DNA of 64,000 nucleotides from Gracilimonas tropica DSM 19535 (lineage in GTDB: Bacteria; Bacteroidota; Rhodothermia; Balneolales; Balneolaceae). The position numbers were made by a program, and so were the translations under genes. Below, piece after piece: positions 40,861 to 49,847 of the stretch. Position 1 is the first letter of the stretch, and each line of letters starts with the position of its first letter. The notes under the pieces were generated by a model. It did not search any database and had not been told where the DNA came from. It saw only the letters and a list, made by a program, of their open reading frames with translations. The stretch spans positions 1-64,000 of the forward strand of contig NZ_AQXG01000014.1 of the NCBI RefSeq assembly GCF_000375425.1, read 5' to 3'.

Positions 40861-43396
40861 AAACAACTTAAATACATCTGCGACATCCGGTTTAGACGCG
40901 AACCGCAAAAAAGAAATCATCGGCATTATTGTGATGTCGATTGCGGTTTTGTTGGGGTTGAGTATTCTCTCATACAATCCTGAGGATTATCAATATGCGC
41001 GGAGCATCTCTTTTCTGGATCTCTTCAACCCTGATGCCAATTCCCGGCTGGTGCAAAACTGGCTGGGTCCGGTAGGTGCCTATATCTCGCACTATCTTGT
41101 GTACAGCTTATTTGGTTACACCAGTATCATCTTAGCGCTGATCATCGGGTACCATGGCTGGCATACCTTTCGACGACGTGATTTTACCGAGCTGGGCTGG
41201 CTTACCGTGCTTTCCGTTTGGGGGATGGTGCTGCTATCCACCTTTATTGGCTGGCTGAATTCCAATGCCGGCTTTCCGGACGATTCCATCTGGAGCGGTG
41301 CTGCCGGAGTGGCCGTTGCTCAGGTGATGTACAATATCACCAACATCGGTTCCATCATCATCCTTTCCGTTTTGATGCTGGTTACTTTGTTGATGCTGGT
41401 AGATCGCGACCTCCAGAAAACCATCGACAATGTGAAGCTTTGGATGGAAAATCTCCGGGAAAAACTGGAGGAACGCCGCGCAGCCCGTCAGCTTCGTAAA
41501 GAGGAGAAAGCCAAAGAGCGTGAAGAACGGCTCGCTCAAAAAAGAGCGGAGAAAGAGCAAAAACAAGCTCAGAAAAAGGCTCAGCAAGAAGACAAATCGG
41601 AAGAAAAGGAATTAGAAAAACAGGCTATCGCCGAGCCAAAGGATGAAAAAGAGCCTGTAAAACCGGCTCCTTCCATCGACGAGATCGTAGAAAAATCGGA
41701 AGAAGAGGAGCAGAAAAAACGAGCCGAAGCCAAGGAAGAGGTTAAAACACTGGATACCCGTCAGCGAGCTTCCCTGGAGAAGGAAGAAGAGATCGACGAT
41801 GAGGAAGACGATATCGAAGTTTCCGTGTTTGTAGGGAAAGGCGAGGAAGAAGCCGACGACAAAGACCTGGAGAAGAAAAACCGCGAACAGGCTAAAGAAG
41901 AGAAACCGGTCATTCAGTATAAGTTTCCTAAAGTTGACTTGCTGGATCCCCCGCCTAACGAAGGCAACGAAGTGGATCTGGAAGAGATCAAAGAGAACAA
42001 GCGGATCATCCTCGACAAGCTTAAGCGCCATAAGATCGAGATCGTGGGCATCAATGCGATCGTAGGGCCTACGGTTACGCTCTATGAATTGGAGCCTGCG
42101 CCGGATGTGAAGATCTCTAAGATCGAGAGTTATTCAAACGACCTGAAAATGGCGACCGCTTCCAAAGGATTGAGGATGCTTGCGCCTATTCCCGGAAAAT
42201 CGGCGGTTGGAATTGAAGTTCCGAATAGCACGCGCGAGACGGTATTTATCAAGCAGGTCATCAATACCAAGAAGTTTGTAGAAACGAATTTCACGCTCCC
42301 GATCGCGTTTGGGAAGACCATTGAGAATGAAGTATTCATGATCGACCTGACCAAGATGCCTCACTTGCTTATCGCCGGTGCTACCGGTTCCGGTAAGTCC
42401 GTGGGTATTAATACGATCATCACCTGTCTGTTGTATAAATGCCATCCTGACAATCTGAAGTTTGTGATGATCGATCCAAAGAAGATCGAGCTTTCGCTGT
42501 ATCGCAACATTCAGAATCACTTTTTGGCGATGCTGCCGGATTCCGATGAGCCCATCATCACCGATACCTCCAAGGCGCAGGAAACGCTCGAAAGTTTGTG
42601 TAAGGAAATGGACGATCGCTACGACTTGCTCAAAATGGCGATGGTACGGGATATCAAATCCTACAATCAAAAATATAAAACCGGTGAGCTGGACGATGAA
42701 TTAGGACACCGTCATCTTCCTTATATCGTGGTAATTATTGATGAGCTTGCCGATTTGATGATGACTGCCGGCAAACAAATTGAGGAGCCTATCGCCCGTT
42801 TGGCACAGCTGGCCCGTGCGATTGGAATTCATTTGGTTGTTGCTACCCAGCGCCCATCGGTGAACGTAATTACCGGGACCATCAAAGCGAACTTCCCGGC
42901 ACGCATTGCTTATCAGGTGGCTTCCAAAGTGGATTCCCGAACTATCCTGGATCAGGGTGGAGCCGATCAGTTGATTGGCATGGGAGACATGTTGTTCAAC
43001 AATGGCACCGGGCTTACCCGAATTCAAAATGCTTTTGTTTCTACTGAGGAAGTGGAGCGGATCAATGAATTCATCGGAAGACAGGCGGGCTACAAACAGC
43101 CATTTCACTTGCCCATCATAAAAGATGATACTGCAGACATTCCTGATCCGTTAGACGACATAGACGAATACTTCGAGGCTGCGGCCAAACTGGTGATTTT
43201 GCATCAGCAGGGTTCGGTTTCGTTGTTGCAGCGTAAACTTAAAATCGGCTATAACCGCGCCGGGCGAATCATAGATCAATTATTTAATGCAGGTATTGTT
43301 GGACCTTATCAAGGCAGTACGGCACGTGATGTGCTTATCGACAGCGAAGAAGAATTGGAAGAATTACTGGACAATCTGGATGAATATGAAGGGTAA
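40853..43396 (+). CDS. ftsK: DNA translocase FtsK/SpoIIIE
   Basis: An 847-residue protein. Residues about 20-190 hold four membrane segments. A charged, probably coiled-coil linker follows at 195-370, rich in K, E and A. The motor domain has Walker A AGATGSGKSVGIN (G509 to S516) and Walker B YIVVIIDELADLMM, followed by ARAIGIHLVVATQRPSVNVITG. The last 60 residues are the winged-helix gamma domain (AAKLVILHQQGSVSLLQRKLKIGYNRAGRIIDQL), which reads KOPS-like polar DNA sequences. It pumps DNA through the septum and activates XerCD at dif. The start overlaps comB by eight bases. Confidence 0.96.
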   Translation: MAKNNLNTSATSGLDANRKKEIIGIIVMSIAVLLGLSILSYNPEDYQYARSISFLDLFNPDANSRLVQNWLGPVGAYISHYLVYSLFGYTSIILALIIGYHGWHTFRRRDFTELGWLTVLSVWGMVLLSTFIGWLNSNAGFPDDSIWSGAAGVAVAQVMYNITNIGSIIILSVLMLVTLLMLVDRDLQKTIDNVKLWMENLREKLEERRAARQLRKEEKAKEREERLAQKRAEKEQKQAQKKAQQEDKSEEKELEKQAIAEPKDEKEPVKPAPSIDEIVEKSEEEEQKKRAEAKEEVKTLDTRQRASLEKEEEIDDEEDDIEVSVFVGKGEEEADDKDLEKKNREQAKEEKPVIQYKFPKVDLLDPPPNEGNEVDLEEIKENKRIILDKLKRHKIEIVGINAIVGPTVTLYELEPAPDVKISKIESYSNDLKMATASKGLRMLAPIPGKSAVGIEVPNSTRETVFIKQVINTKKFVETNFTLPIAFGKTIENEVFMIDLTKMPHLLIAGATGSGKSVGINTIITCLLYKCHPDNLKFVMIDPKKIELSLYRNIQNHFLAMLPDSDEPIITDTSKAQETLESLCKEMDDRYDLLKMAMVRDIKSYNQKYKTGELDDELGHRHLPYIVVIIDELADLMMTAGKQIEEPIARLAQLARAIGIHLVVATQRPSVNVITGTIKANFPARIAYQVASKVDSRTILDQGGADQLIGMGDMLFNNGTGLTRIQNAFVSTEEVERINEFIGRQAGYKQPFHLPIIKDDTADIPDPLDDIDEYFEAAAKLVILHQQGSVSLLQRKLKIGYNRAGRIIDQLFNAGIVGPYQGSTARDVLIDSEEELEELLDNLDEYEG

Positions 43397-43502
43397 AAGC
43401 AGCTTTCAGCTTTCAGACTTCAGCTCTCAGCTTAATAGAGTCCTTATTCCAAACCGTCCCCATTATATTGGGAGAATGTATGGCGGAACCGCCGGTTCCG
43501 GA

Positions 43503-44111
43503 ATGTTAGTCAAGGGTATTTTTCTTGTTTTAGGATTTGTACTACTTACCAACACCGTCTTTGCCCAAACGCCAAACTTTGATCAGCTCAAAGAGCGCTT
43601 TGAATCCGGAGAGGTTTTTGTGGCCGACTTTGATCACATTTACACCGATTCATACACCAAAGAATCTACAAGCACCTCCGGAAAGATCTGGATCGATCAG
43701 GTTCGGTATAAACTGCAAAGCGGTGAACAAACCATTGTGGTGGATGGGGATGTCTCCCGCGTATACGACTCGAATCGAAACCGGGTGATCATCGACAATT
43801 ATGATCCCGAAGACGATGACTTCGCTCCCTCTCGTATGCTCAGTGGCATCGACTCTACCTATTCCGTTTCCGAAAGGAAAGAAGGCGAGCGCACCGTCAT
43901 CACCCTGACTTCGAATGATGATTTCGCTGTTTTTGCTGAGGTTGAGATTCTACTGGATGCCGAGCTTCGTCCCTTGCGCATCACAGCCTGGGATATTTCT
44001 GATAACGAGATCCTCACAGAATTTTCGAAGGGTCGTTTTCTTGATCCTTATGATGGTCTTTTTGACCTGCAGTATCCTAATAATGCCGAAATAGTGGATA
44101 TGCGGTATTAA
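43503..44111 (+). CDS. LolA-like outer-membrane lipoprotein carrier protein
   Basis: A 202-residue periplasmic protein after signal removal (MLVKGIFLVLGFVLLTNTVFAQ). The sequence FDQLKERFESGEVFVADFDHIYTDSYTKESTSTSGKIWIDQVRYKLQSGEQTIVVDGDVSRVYDSNRNRVIIDNYD follows the LolA beta pattern: a helix, then strands with GKIW, where LolA has GxLxxxRP, and a VxDGxxxxVYD turn. LolA shuttles lipoproteins to the outer membrane, and this window encodes several. The frame extends to 43287 inside ftsK; the ATG at 43503 starts the signal peptide and is preferred. It follows ftsK by 106 bases. Divergence from E. coli LolA is high. Confidence 0.8.
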   Translation: MLVKGIFLVLGFVLLTNTVFAQTPNFDQLKERFESGEVFVADFDHIYTDSYTKESTSTSGKIWIDQVRYKLQSGEQTIVVDGDVSRVYDSNRNRVIIDNYDPEDDDFAPSRMLSGIDSTYSVSERKEGERTVITLTSNDDFAVFAEVEILLDAELRPLRITAWDISDNEILTEFSKGRFLDPYDGLFDLQYPNNAEIVDMRY

Positions 44112-44179
44112 TTTGATCTATGATTTTTTGTGCCCCGATCATATCCCGCCCAACCTTTAAATAATGCAGCCATAAGAAA

Positions 44180-45244
44180 ATGAATGGGAAAAAAGCGTTA
44201 AAAATCTTAGGCAGTATCTTATTGGGGATCTTATTCCTTTGGCTCGCTTTTCGGGGTGTTGAACTTTCAGAGATCTGGGAATCCACCAAAGGGATGAAAT
44301 GGTGGTGGATCGCGCCTTTTACAGCTGCCACTTTGTTTGCTCACTATATCCGTGCTTTACGCTGGGAGATGCTATTTACCAATAAAGAAAAAGTGCCCGC
44401 AAAGATCACATTGTACACCGGAGTAATGTTTGGCTATTTGGTTAACATCCCCCTTCCAAGAGTTGGAGAAGTGGCACGTCCGGTTTATGTGGCCCGACAA
44501 GTAGGTGAGAGCAACAGTAAGATCATCGGAACCATAGTTTTAGAGCGAGTGGTGGATCTGATCGGCATGCTGCTGCTGATGGCTTTCGTCATTGTTTTCC
44601 TGATCGCCGACCCGCAGGTTCTTTCCCGACTGTTTGGCATCGATATTACTGATGCTGCCACACAGATCGATCTTCTTTTAACGCTCGGCACTTTTGGAGT
44701 CATTGGTTTATCAGCATTGGGTTTACTGTATTGGCTGTTCAAACTGGCAGCAGAGAAAACCGAAGGAAAGATCTTTGAGATCGTGACTAAAATTCAAAGG
44801 GTCTTCCGCACTTTTGTGGATGGCGTTTTGGCGATCCGCGAACTCAAAAACTGGCCGCTTTTCATCTTTCATTCCGGATTGATCTGGGCGCTCTACATCT
44901 TCATGACCTACGCAGGTTTCTGGATGTTTGATATGCAGACTGAATTCAGCCTGGGAATTACCGAAGCTGTTGTGCTAACTGTGGTAAGTGCGGTTGGACT
45001 CTCTATTCCTACACCCGGAGGCATTGGGTCTTACCATCTTTTCATCACCAAAGCCCTTTTTATCTTTTACGGGGTTCCGGAAGTCACAGGCCTGGCTTAC
45101 GCCACAATTTCTCACGCTACCACTCTGGTGATTATTTTCATTGTCTCTCCCTCCCTTTTAGCAATTGATAAATTTTTAGGGATGAAACGGGAAGCGAGGG
45201 GAACATCGAACATCCAACATCGAGCAGGGAACATCGAAAGTTGA
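44180..45244 (+). CDS. Flippase-like/LPG synthase transmembrane-domain protein (UPF0104)
   Basis: A 354-residue membrane protein with about eight segments. It belongs to the PF03706 family: WLAFRGVELSEIWESTKGMKWWWIAPFTAATLFAHYIRALRWEMLF at the N-terminus, then NIPLPRVGEVARPVYVAR with the conserved RxGExxR, KIIGTIVLERVVDLIGMLL, and SIPTPGGIGSYHLF near the C-terminus. Family members include the flippase half of MprF and AglD-like proteins; lipid-linked substrates are likely but unknown. No aminoacyl-transferase domain is attached. It is followed by repeat DNA at about 45205-45240 that overlaps its 3' end (RGTSNIQHRAGNIES are translated repeat codons), so the true C-terminus may once have been earlier. 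Confidence 0.8.
   Translation: MNGKKALKILGSILLGILFLWLAFRGVELSEIWESTKGMKWWWIAPFTAATLFAHYIRALRWEMLFTNKEKVPAKITLYTGVMFGYLVNIPLPRVGEVARPVYVARQVGESNSKIIGTIVLERVVDLIGMLLLMAFVIVFLIADPQVLSRLFGIDITDAATQIDLLLTLGTFGVIGLSALGLLYWLFKLAAEKTEGKIFEIVTKIQRVFRTFVDGVLAIRELKNWPLFIFHSGLIWALYIFMTYAGFWMFDMQTEFSLGITEAVVLTVVSAVGLSIPTPGGIGSYHLFITKALFIFYGVPEVTGLAYATISHATTLVIIFIVSPSLLAIDKFLGMKREARGTSNIQHRAGNIES
45205..45240 (+). repeat. GAACATCGAACATCCAACATC-type repeat, copy at the end of the UPF0104 gene
   Basis: GGAACATCGAACATCCAAC and GGGAACATCGAAAG are partial copies of the AACATCGAAC/CAACATCC motif found at 56534 and 58990-59076. The repeat supplies the last codons of the upstream gene. Confidence 0.5.
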
Positions 45245-45436
45245 GTTTTTTAAACCCTTGGAATCCATCATTCCGTTTCCCTAAAGTAGGGGCTTGATCT
45301 CGTTCAGGGCAGAAACGGGGTGATGGATGTGTTGGATGCCACCTCGGTGCCCCGGTCATTCCATCACCCGGCTCTCACATAGCAAGCTGAATTTTCCTAT
45401 TCAAACTGAGCCGAATGATGGAGGTATGGTATTAAA

Positions 45437-45787
45437 TCACATCAATGTAAACCCGTACCAAATGGTAATAAGGGTAGCAATTCCTGATAGAAACAAACTT
45501 AACAGTTGAGCCTTATTTGAATCTGCCTTCAGATATCCATAGAAACCAAATATGGCGCTGGAAAAACTCATCCCAAAAAAAGTCAGTGTAATACCAAACG
45601 GGTTTCGGAGGAATTCCGGGAAATAACTCATCAGTAATTGAACCTGCCCGGCATAAGTAAGTGCTTCATTTTGTAAGATGGAGATCCACAATCCAAGATA
45701 TAATACCGGCATAATGATCAACAATAGACTTAATCGGATCAGGTTTCTGGTTCTTTTGTTGGCCTTATACTCCTTTGAAGAGATCAT
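45437..45787 (-). CDS. Hypothetical small membrane protein after penicillin acylase
   Basis: 116 residues, not recognised. Three hydrophobic segments are seen: LIRLSLLLIIMPVLYLGLWISIL, NPFGITLTFFGMSFSSAIFGFYGYL and LLSLFLSGIATLITIWYGFTLM, after a basic N-terminus (KEYKANKRTRN). Its start overlaps the stop of the penicillin acylase gene by four bases (ATGA), so the two are co-translated. It may help to locate or process the acylase, but that is only suggested by position. Confidence 0.6.
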   Translation of the reverse strand: MISSKEYKANKRTRNLIRLSLLLIIMPVLYLGLWISILQNEALTYAGQVQLLMSYFPEFLRNPFGITLTFFGMSFSSAIFGFYGYLKADSNKAQLLSLFLSGIATLITIWYGFTLM

Positions 45788-48198
45788 TCAGCACCGTTGA
45801 GTTCAAATTTATATTGATACACCGAAGGTTCACTTCTTAAGAAATTCAGCTCAAATAACTGACCGGTTCGCCAGCTTTCCACCATATCGTCGTAGTGGGG
45901 TGAACCTGGATTTCCTGATTGACCACCGGGATACACGCCCCAGCCTTTCACAGCTCCCGGCTCCAATTCCACCACCATTCGCCAGGAAGGTCCGTTTCCT
46001 CCTCGGGTTGCATTGATAGATTCAGCAGAACCACCGCTAAAAAGGTCTTCCTTCCCAAAACCAGGGATCTGTGCAAGGTGATCGATATCATTGTTGATGT
46101 CGTAGCCCCATTTCCAGTTTGCCGTGTCTTCTCCGTAATAATTTACCAATGTGGCAATCGTCTCTTTGTAGGTCTCCGTTACAATCTCTTCGATTTCCTC
46201 TGCCTTTTCAGTAGTGATGTCATCCACGTATTTCATGTCGGGGTCTTTTTTGAGCATCTCCACAAAAATATCACGAGACGGATAACGCAGGTTCGCTTCC
46301 GTGGCATTATATTCATCTCCAAAAACCGCTCTGAACAACCGGTTTCTCCAAACTAAATACACAGTGGGTTGAATGAGGTCGGCATCCATCATAAAATTCC
46401 AGGAACTCAATTCTTCCAACACCTCCGCTTCCAGTGAGGAAAGTTCTGCGGTATTCGTCCATTCTATTAACTCCGGAATGATATTGGAACCGGTGTATGC
46501 AAAGTTATCCATCTGCATGCGTTGCATGTCTTTTGGGGTGATGTCGTCCATACTCTCCAACAGCTCATTAATTCGTCGGCCACGTTCGAAAGGAGCAAAG
46601 TCATCATCCAGGTAATAGGGGTAGTCCGGGGCGGCCGATTCCTGGTTGGCGGAGCTCACAAATCCCCGTTCCGGATTTTTGATATGGGGATTTTGATCTG
46701 TTGGAATCCACCCTTGCCAGTCATAATCCGTATTGGTTCCGTCGCTTACGGTTCGCCCCTGAAATTCCCATTTTTTGGGCAGTTTACCGGAAACCCATAA
46801 GGCAATATCACCGGTGGTATCGGCAAATACAAAATTTTGAGCCGGTGCAACATAATGCGTAATGGCCTCCACAAAATCGTCGTAGTTCTTCATCTTGTTG
46901 AAGCCGTAGAAAGTCTTTAAGTCATTGGAAGACTCATGGGCGATCCACCGCAGGGCATGATAAACCGGGCCATTTTCCCCGGGCGTGCCCACCTCCATAA
47001 CCGGTCCGTGGTGCGTATATATCACGGTATCCATGATCGTTTCTCCCCCGCGAACTTTGATCTCTTCAATTCTTTGGGTCGTGGGCTTCCATTCCCCGTC
47101 GTGCCAATATTCTTGCATGGTTTCGTCCCGAAATTCAATTTCATACCAGTCCATTACATCCGAGCCCACATTGGTGGTTCCCCAGGCGGCTTGCTCATTA
47201 AATCCGATGATAATAGCCGGCGAGCCTTGCAGGGAAACTCCGTAGGTATTATAACCCGGTGCTGAAAGCTGTATTTCATACCAAATGGAAGGCAGTGTAA
47301 GGCTGAGATGCGGGTCGTTAGCGAGGATGGGATATCCTGACGCTGTTTTACTGCCATCTGCCACCCAGTTGTTGCTACCAATTCCTTCCGGCTGAGGGAA
47401 GGGATCAATGACTTTTGAAACACTCGGAACGAACAATGAATCCGGTTTTTCAGGAACCTCGGCTACAAAATCCCATTCGCGGGTAGGAGGAATGATGGGA
47501 TCATTGAGTTCCGGTTTTTGGGTGAAATAGTTCTCCACAAAATCATCCCCAAAATATTGAAGCGTGTTGCTGGTACGCACGTCGTTATTTCTGCCGGCCA
47601 GCGTACGTGTCATATTCTTTAACAGATATGCGGTCTTGATCGGCTTCCATTCCTCCGGTTCAATATCAAGCACTTTATATTCTATGGGATATTCAGCCTG
47701 TGTAAGCTCGTTGATGTAAGCATTTACGCCCTCCGAGTAAGCTTGTATGATCCCTGAAATTTCCGGGTCTTCATTGATGGCTTTCATTGCTTGTTCTGCC
47801 CCATACACCATGCCCAGTCTGCGCGCATTCAGGTCTCTGTTAGCTAGAGACGGCCCTACAATTTCAGCCAATCTGCCGGCAGCATCGTAGGTTTGCATTT
47901 CCATTTGAAAAAGACGGTCGCGGGCCACGACATAACCCTGTGCAAGAAACAGGTCATGTTCGTTTTGGGCGAAGAGGTGCGGCACGTTTCGATCATCAAA
48001 GTAGACAGTAACTTCATCCTGCAATCCCGGTATATCAAGTGTTTCGGACTCCGGTTCTCCCGTCACTGCGTTTGCCCAGAAACCGGCATCCGGATCAAAA
48101 AACTTTCCCAGCGGCGGAACAGCTCCAAATTTAGTATTCAGCGATATGATGACTCCAATGAGAACGATGAAAGAAACAGAGGCTTTGATGAGGTTCAT
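45784..48198 (-). CDS. Penicillin acylase family (Ntn hydrolase)
   Basis: An 804-residue precursor, with an N-terminal membrane segment or uncleaved signal (MNLIKASVSFIVLIGVIISL). The nucleophile after self-cleavage is S275 in EGIGSNNWVADG, the usual GSNxW motif. Flanking features are PHLFAQNEHDLFLAQGYVVARDRLFQMEM in the alpha chain, LANDPHLSLTLPSIWYEIQL and IGFNEQAAWGTTNVGSDVMDWY in the beta chain. Members hydrolyse penicillin G, acyl-homoserine lactones, or cyclic lipopeptides. Homologues in marine bacteria often act as AHL acylases, so quorum quenching is possible but unproven. A small membrane-protein gene overlaps its stop. Confidence 0.92.
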   Translation of the reverse strand: MNLIKASVSFIVLIGVIISLNTKFGAVPPLGKFFDPDAGFWANAVTGEPESETLDIPGLQDEVTVYFDDRNVPHLFAQNEHDLFLAQGYVVARDRLFQMEMQTYDAAGRLAEIVGPSLANRDLNARRLGMVYGAEQAMKAINEDPEISGIIQAYSEGVNAYINELTQAEYPIEYKVLDIEPEEWKPIKTAYLLKNMTRTLAGRNNDVRTSNTLQYFGDDFVENYFTQKPELNDPIIPPTREWDFVAEVPEKPDSLFVPSVSKVIDPFPQPEGIGSNNWVADGSKTASGYPILANDPHLSLTLPSIWYEIQLSAPGYNTYGVSLQGSPAIIIGFNEQAAWGTTNVGSDVMDWYEIEFRDETMQEYWHDGEWKPTTQRIEEIKVRGGETIMDTVIYTHHGPVMEVGTPGENGPVYHALRWIAHESSNDLKTFYGFNKMKNYDDFVEAITHYVAPAQNFVFADTTGDIALWVSGKLPKKWEFQGRTVSDGTNTDYDWQGWIPTDQNPHIKNPERGFVSSANQESAAPDYPYYLDDDFAPFERGRRINELLESMDDITPKDMQRMQMDNFAYTGSNIIPELIEWTNTAELSSLEAEVLEELSSWNFMMDADLIQPTVYLVWRNRLFRAVFGDEYNATEANLRYPSRDIFVEMLKKDPDMKYVDDITTEKAEEIEEIVTETYKETIATLVNYYGEDTANWKWGYDINNDIDHLAQIPGFGKEDLFSGGSAESINATRGGNGPSWRMVVELEPGAVKGWGVYPGGQSGNPGSPHYDDMVESWRTGQLFELNFLRSEPSVYQYKFELNGAE

Positions 48199-48212
48199 GT
48201 GTAATGTGCTTT

Positions 48213-48234
48213 GTGCTATTGTGCGGTGGTGTTA
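48213..48234 (+). repeat. Left arm of an inverted repeat around the S23 gene
   Basis: This 22-base arm (start GTGCTATTGTGCGGTGG) is the reverse complement of 48704-48725 with 19 of 22 matches. The neighbouring GGTGTTATGGTGC (48226-48238) also pairs exactly with GCACCATAACACC (48713-48725). Confidence 0.65.
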
Positions 48235-48322
48235 TGGTGCTTAGTTCCTTTAAATCTATTTTTTTGTAAGGAATTGGTTTGAAAGCGCTCTTAGTATATA
48301 CATCAAAACTAATAAATGCACT

Positions 48323-48685
48323 ATGACTAAGATTACAAGATTCGAAGATTTGAACTGCTGGAAAGAAGCCAGAAAACTGGTGAAAAAGATCTATAAGATC
48401 AGTGAAGAGGGAAAATTTGGAAAGGACTATGGCTTAAAGGACCAATCAAGAAGGGCTTCTGTTTCAATTATGACTAATATAGCTGAGGGATTCTCCAGGT
48501 ATCATAGAAAAGAATCTATTCGATTTTTTGATTTTGCACAGAGCTCAGCAGCGGAGGTCCAAAGTCTGCTATATGTTGCAGAAGATTTAGAGTATATCAC
48601 TGAAGAGAAAGCAAAATCATTAAGAGAAGATGCACTAAGATGTCAAAAAATGACACTTTCTCTGATTAAACACTATAAAAAGTAA
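48323..48685 (+). CDS. Four-helix-bundle protein (23S rRNA intervening-sequence, S23, family)
   Basis: A 120-residue helical protein. It starts ITRFEDLNCWKEARKLVKKIYKIS, the standard FExLxVWQxAxxLxxxIYxxT pattern, and continues LKDQSRRASVSIMTNIAEGFSRYHRKESIRFF (QxxRAxxSIxxNIAEGxxR), then FAQSSAAEVQSLLYVAEDL. S23 proteins were first found in insertions within 23S rRNA genes; free-standing copies are common, and the fold is shared with the Avd protein of diversity-generating retroelements. The function is unknown. The gene stands between penicillin acylase and a DDAH-like gene and is enclosed by an inverted repeat, with more AT-rich DNA than its neighbours. Confidence 0.88.
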   Translation: MTKITRFEDLNCWKEARKLVKKIYKISEEGKFGKDYGLKDQSRRASVSIMTNIAEGFSRYHRKESIRFFDFAQSSAAEVQSLLYVAEDLEYITEEKAKSLREDALRCQKMTLSLIKHYKK

Positions 48686-48703
48686 AACTACCCCGATAAA
48701 CCG

Positions 48704-48725
48704 TAACACCATCGCACCATAACAC
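48704..48725 (+). repeat. Right arm of the inverted repeat around the S23 gene
   Basis: TAACACCATCGCACCATAAC plus two bases, pairing with 48213-48234. It ends six bases before the stop of the convergent gene. Confidence 0.65.
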
Positions 48726-48730
48726 CGCTT

Positions 48731-49627
48731 TTACCAGAGCAGCATTTTCATGCAGAAGACGGAGCCGCCGCTTTTCAGGAATTCGTAGGTGCTGAATTCA
48801 TGGACTTTGAAGCCGGCATCTTTCAACTTATGATTTACATCTACGCAACCCTGCTGGATGAATACATTTTTCCCATCCGGACAAGTAGCATTGCAGGCAA
48901 ACAACTTCTCTGCCTCGTATTTGGAAGCTTCGATCACATTAGTAAAGATCGAGTGAATAAGCTCTAAACCCTCATCTGTAAAAGCTTCAGGATAGATCAG
49001 CGCAGAATGTTCATCAAGCACACAAAAACAGGTATCCAGGTGATAGAACTTGGGATTAGTAAGCTCAAGGGCAATGACCGGCGTATCAAAAGTTTCTGAT
49101 ATGATCTCATAAACATCTTTAGAAGTTCTGAAGCCATAACCTCCCCAAAGCAGGCGGCGTTTGAAATGCCAGATGGCATCACCCATACCCTCAAAACTAT
49201 GAAACCGGGAACCATCCAAATGAACGATGTCGTAACTGCTATCCTCGTACACTTTCTGTATGAAGGGTACCTCCCCCTTCCGTTCATCGGCATTCATGAC
49301 ACTCATCACAACCTGCTTAGTGCCCTCTTTGGTGATGTTGGGAAGGCTTTGATTGGCACAAAAAACCATGTCCGGAAATCCGCGCCGGCCTTCTTCCACA
49401 TGCACGTACAATCCAAGCTCCTCATACGCCGATTTAAGATGCTCCCACTCATTCTGAGCCTGTAGTTTATCTACATTACCAACATGGCCTTCCATATGGG
49501 GATTGATCACATACTCCACCGAAAAGAACGTGGGCTTAACCAACAACACCTTTCCCGGTGCCGGCATAGATTCCAGATCCTTAAGACCAAAATCCAATTC
49601 GTTAACAGATGTGATTACGTTCGCCAT
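48731..49627 (-). CDS. Dimethylarginine dimethylaminohydrolase-like amidinohydrolase
   Basis: A 298-residue pentein-fold enzyme. Likely catalytic residues are D86 (RRGFPDMVFCANQ), H196 (KFYHLDTCFCVL) and C292 (SGGSVFCMKM near the C-terminus), the usual Asp/His/Cys set of the DDAH/arginine deiminase family. The N-terminal PTFFSVEYVINPHMEGHV also fits. Enzymes of this group hydrolyse arginine-type guanidino groups to citrulline and an amine or ammonia; the exact substrate (dimethylarginine, arginine, citrulline) cannot be told. No arginine catabolic operon is adjacent. It is a single gene on the minus strand. Confidence 0.85.
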   Translation of the reverse strand: MANVITSVNELDFGLKDLESMPAPGKVLLVKPTFFSVEYVINPHMEGHVGNVDKLQAQNEWEHLKSAYEELGLYVHVEEGRRGFPDMVFCANQSLPNITKEGTKQVVMSVMNADERKGEVPFIQKVYEDSSYDIVHLDGSRFHSFEGMGDAIWHFKRRLLWGGYGFRTSKDVYEIISETFDTPVIALELTNPKFYHLDTCFCVLDEHSALIYPEAFTDEGLELIHSIFTNVIEASKYEAEKLFACNATCPDGKNVFIQQGCVDVNHKLKDAGFKVHEFSTYEFLKSGGSVFCMKMLLW

Positions 49628-49847
49628 AGATTCCAGAATATCACGTTAAATTAAAGGTTGGACAGACTCACAAATATTGAAAATATCAGAATGAGGAACA
49701 AGTTCAAATAGGTGTTAGGTTTTAGATTCAAGCTGTTTGGGTTTTGCAGAAGGAACCCAAGCCCTTGAACCTTGGTACTAAATTCTTCTGACCTGCTAAC
49801 AATTATCCCTAAACAATCCTATTTTCGCTGAAACACAAAAACTGATT

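Noticed and set aside
43287..43502. The extended N-terminus of the LolA-like protein
   Set aside because: It overlaps the ftsK gamma domain. The signal peptide starts at 43503.
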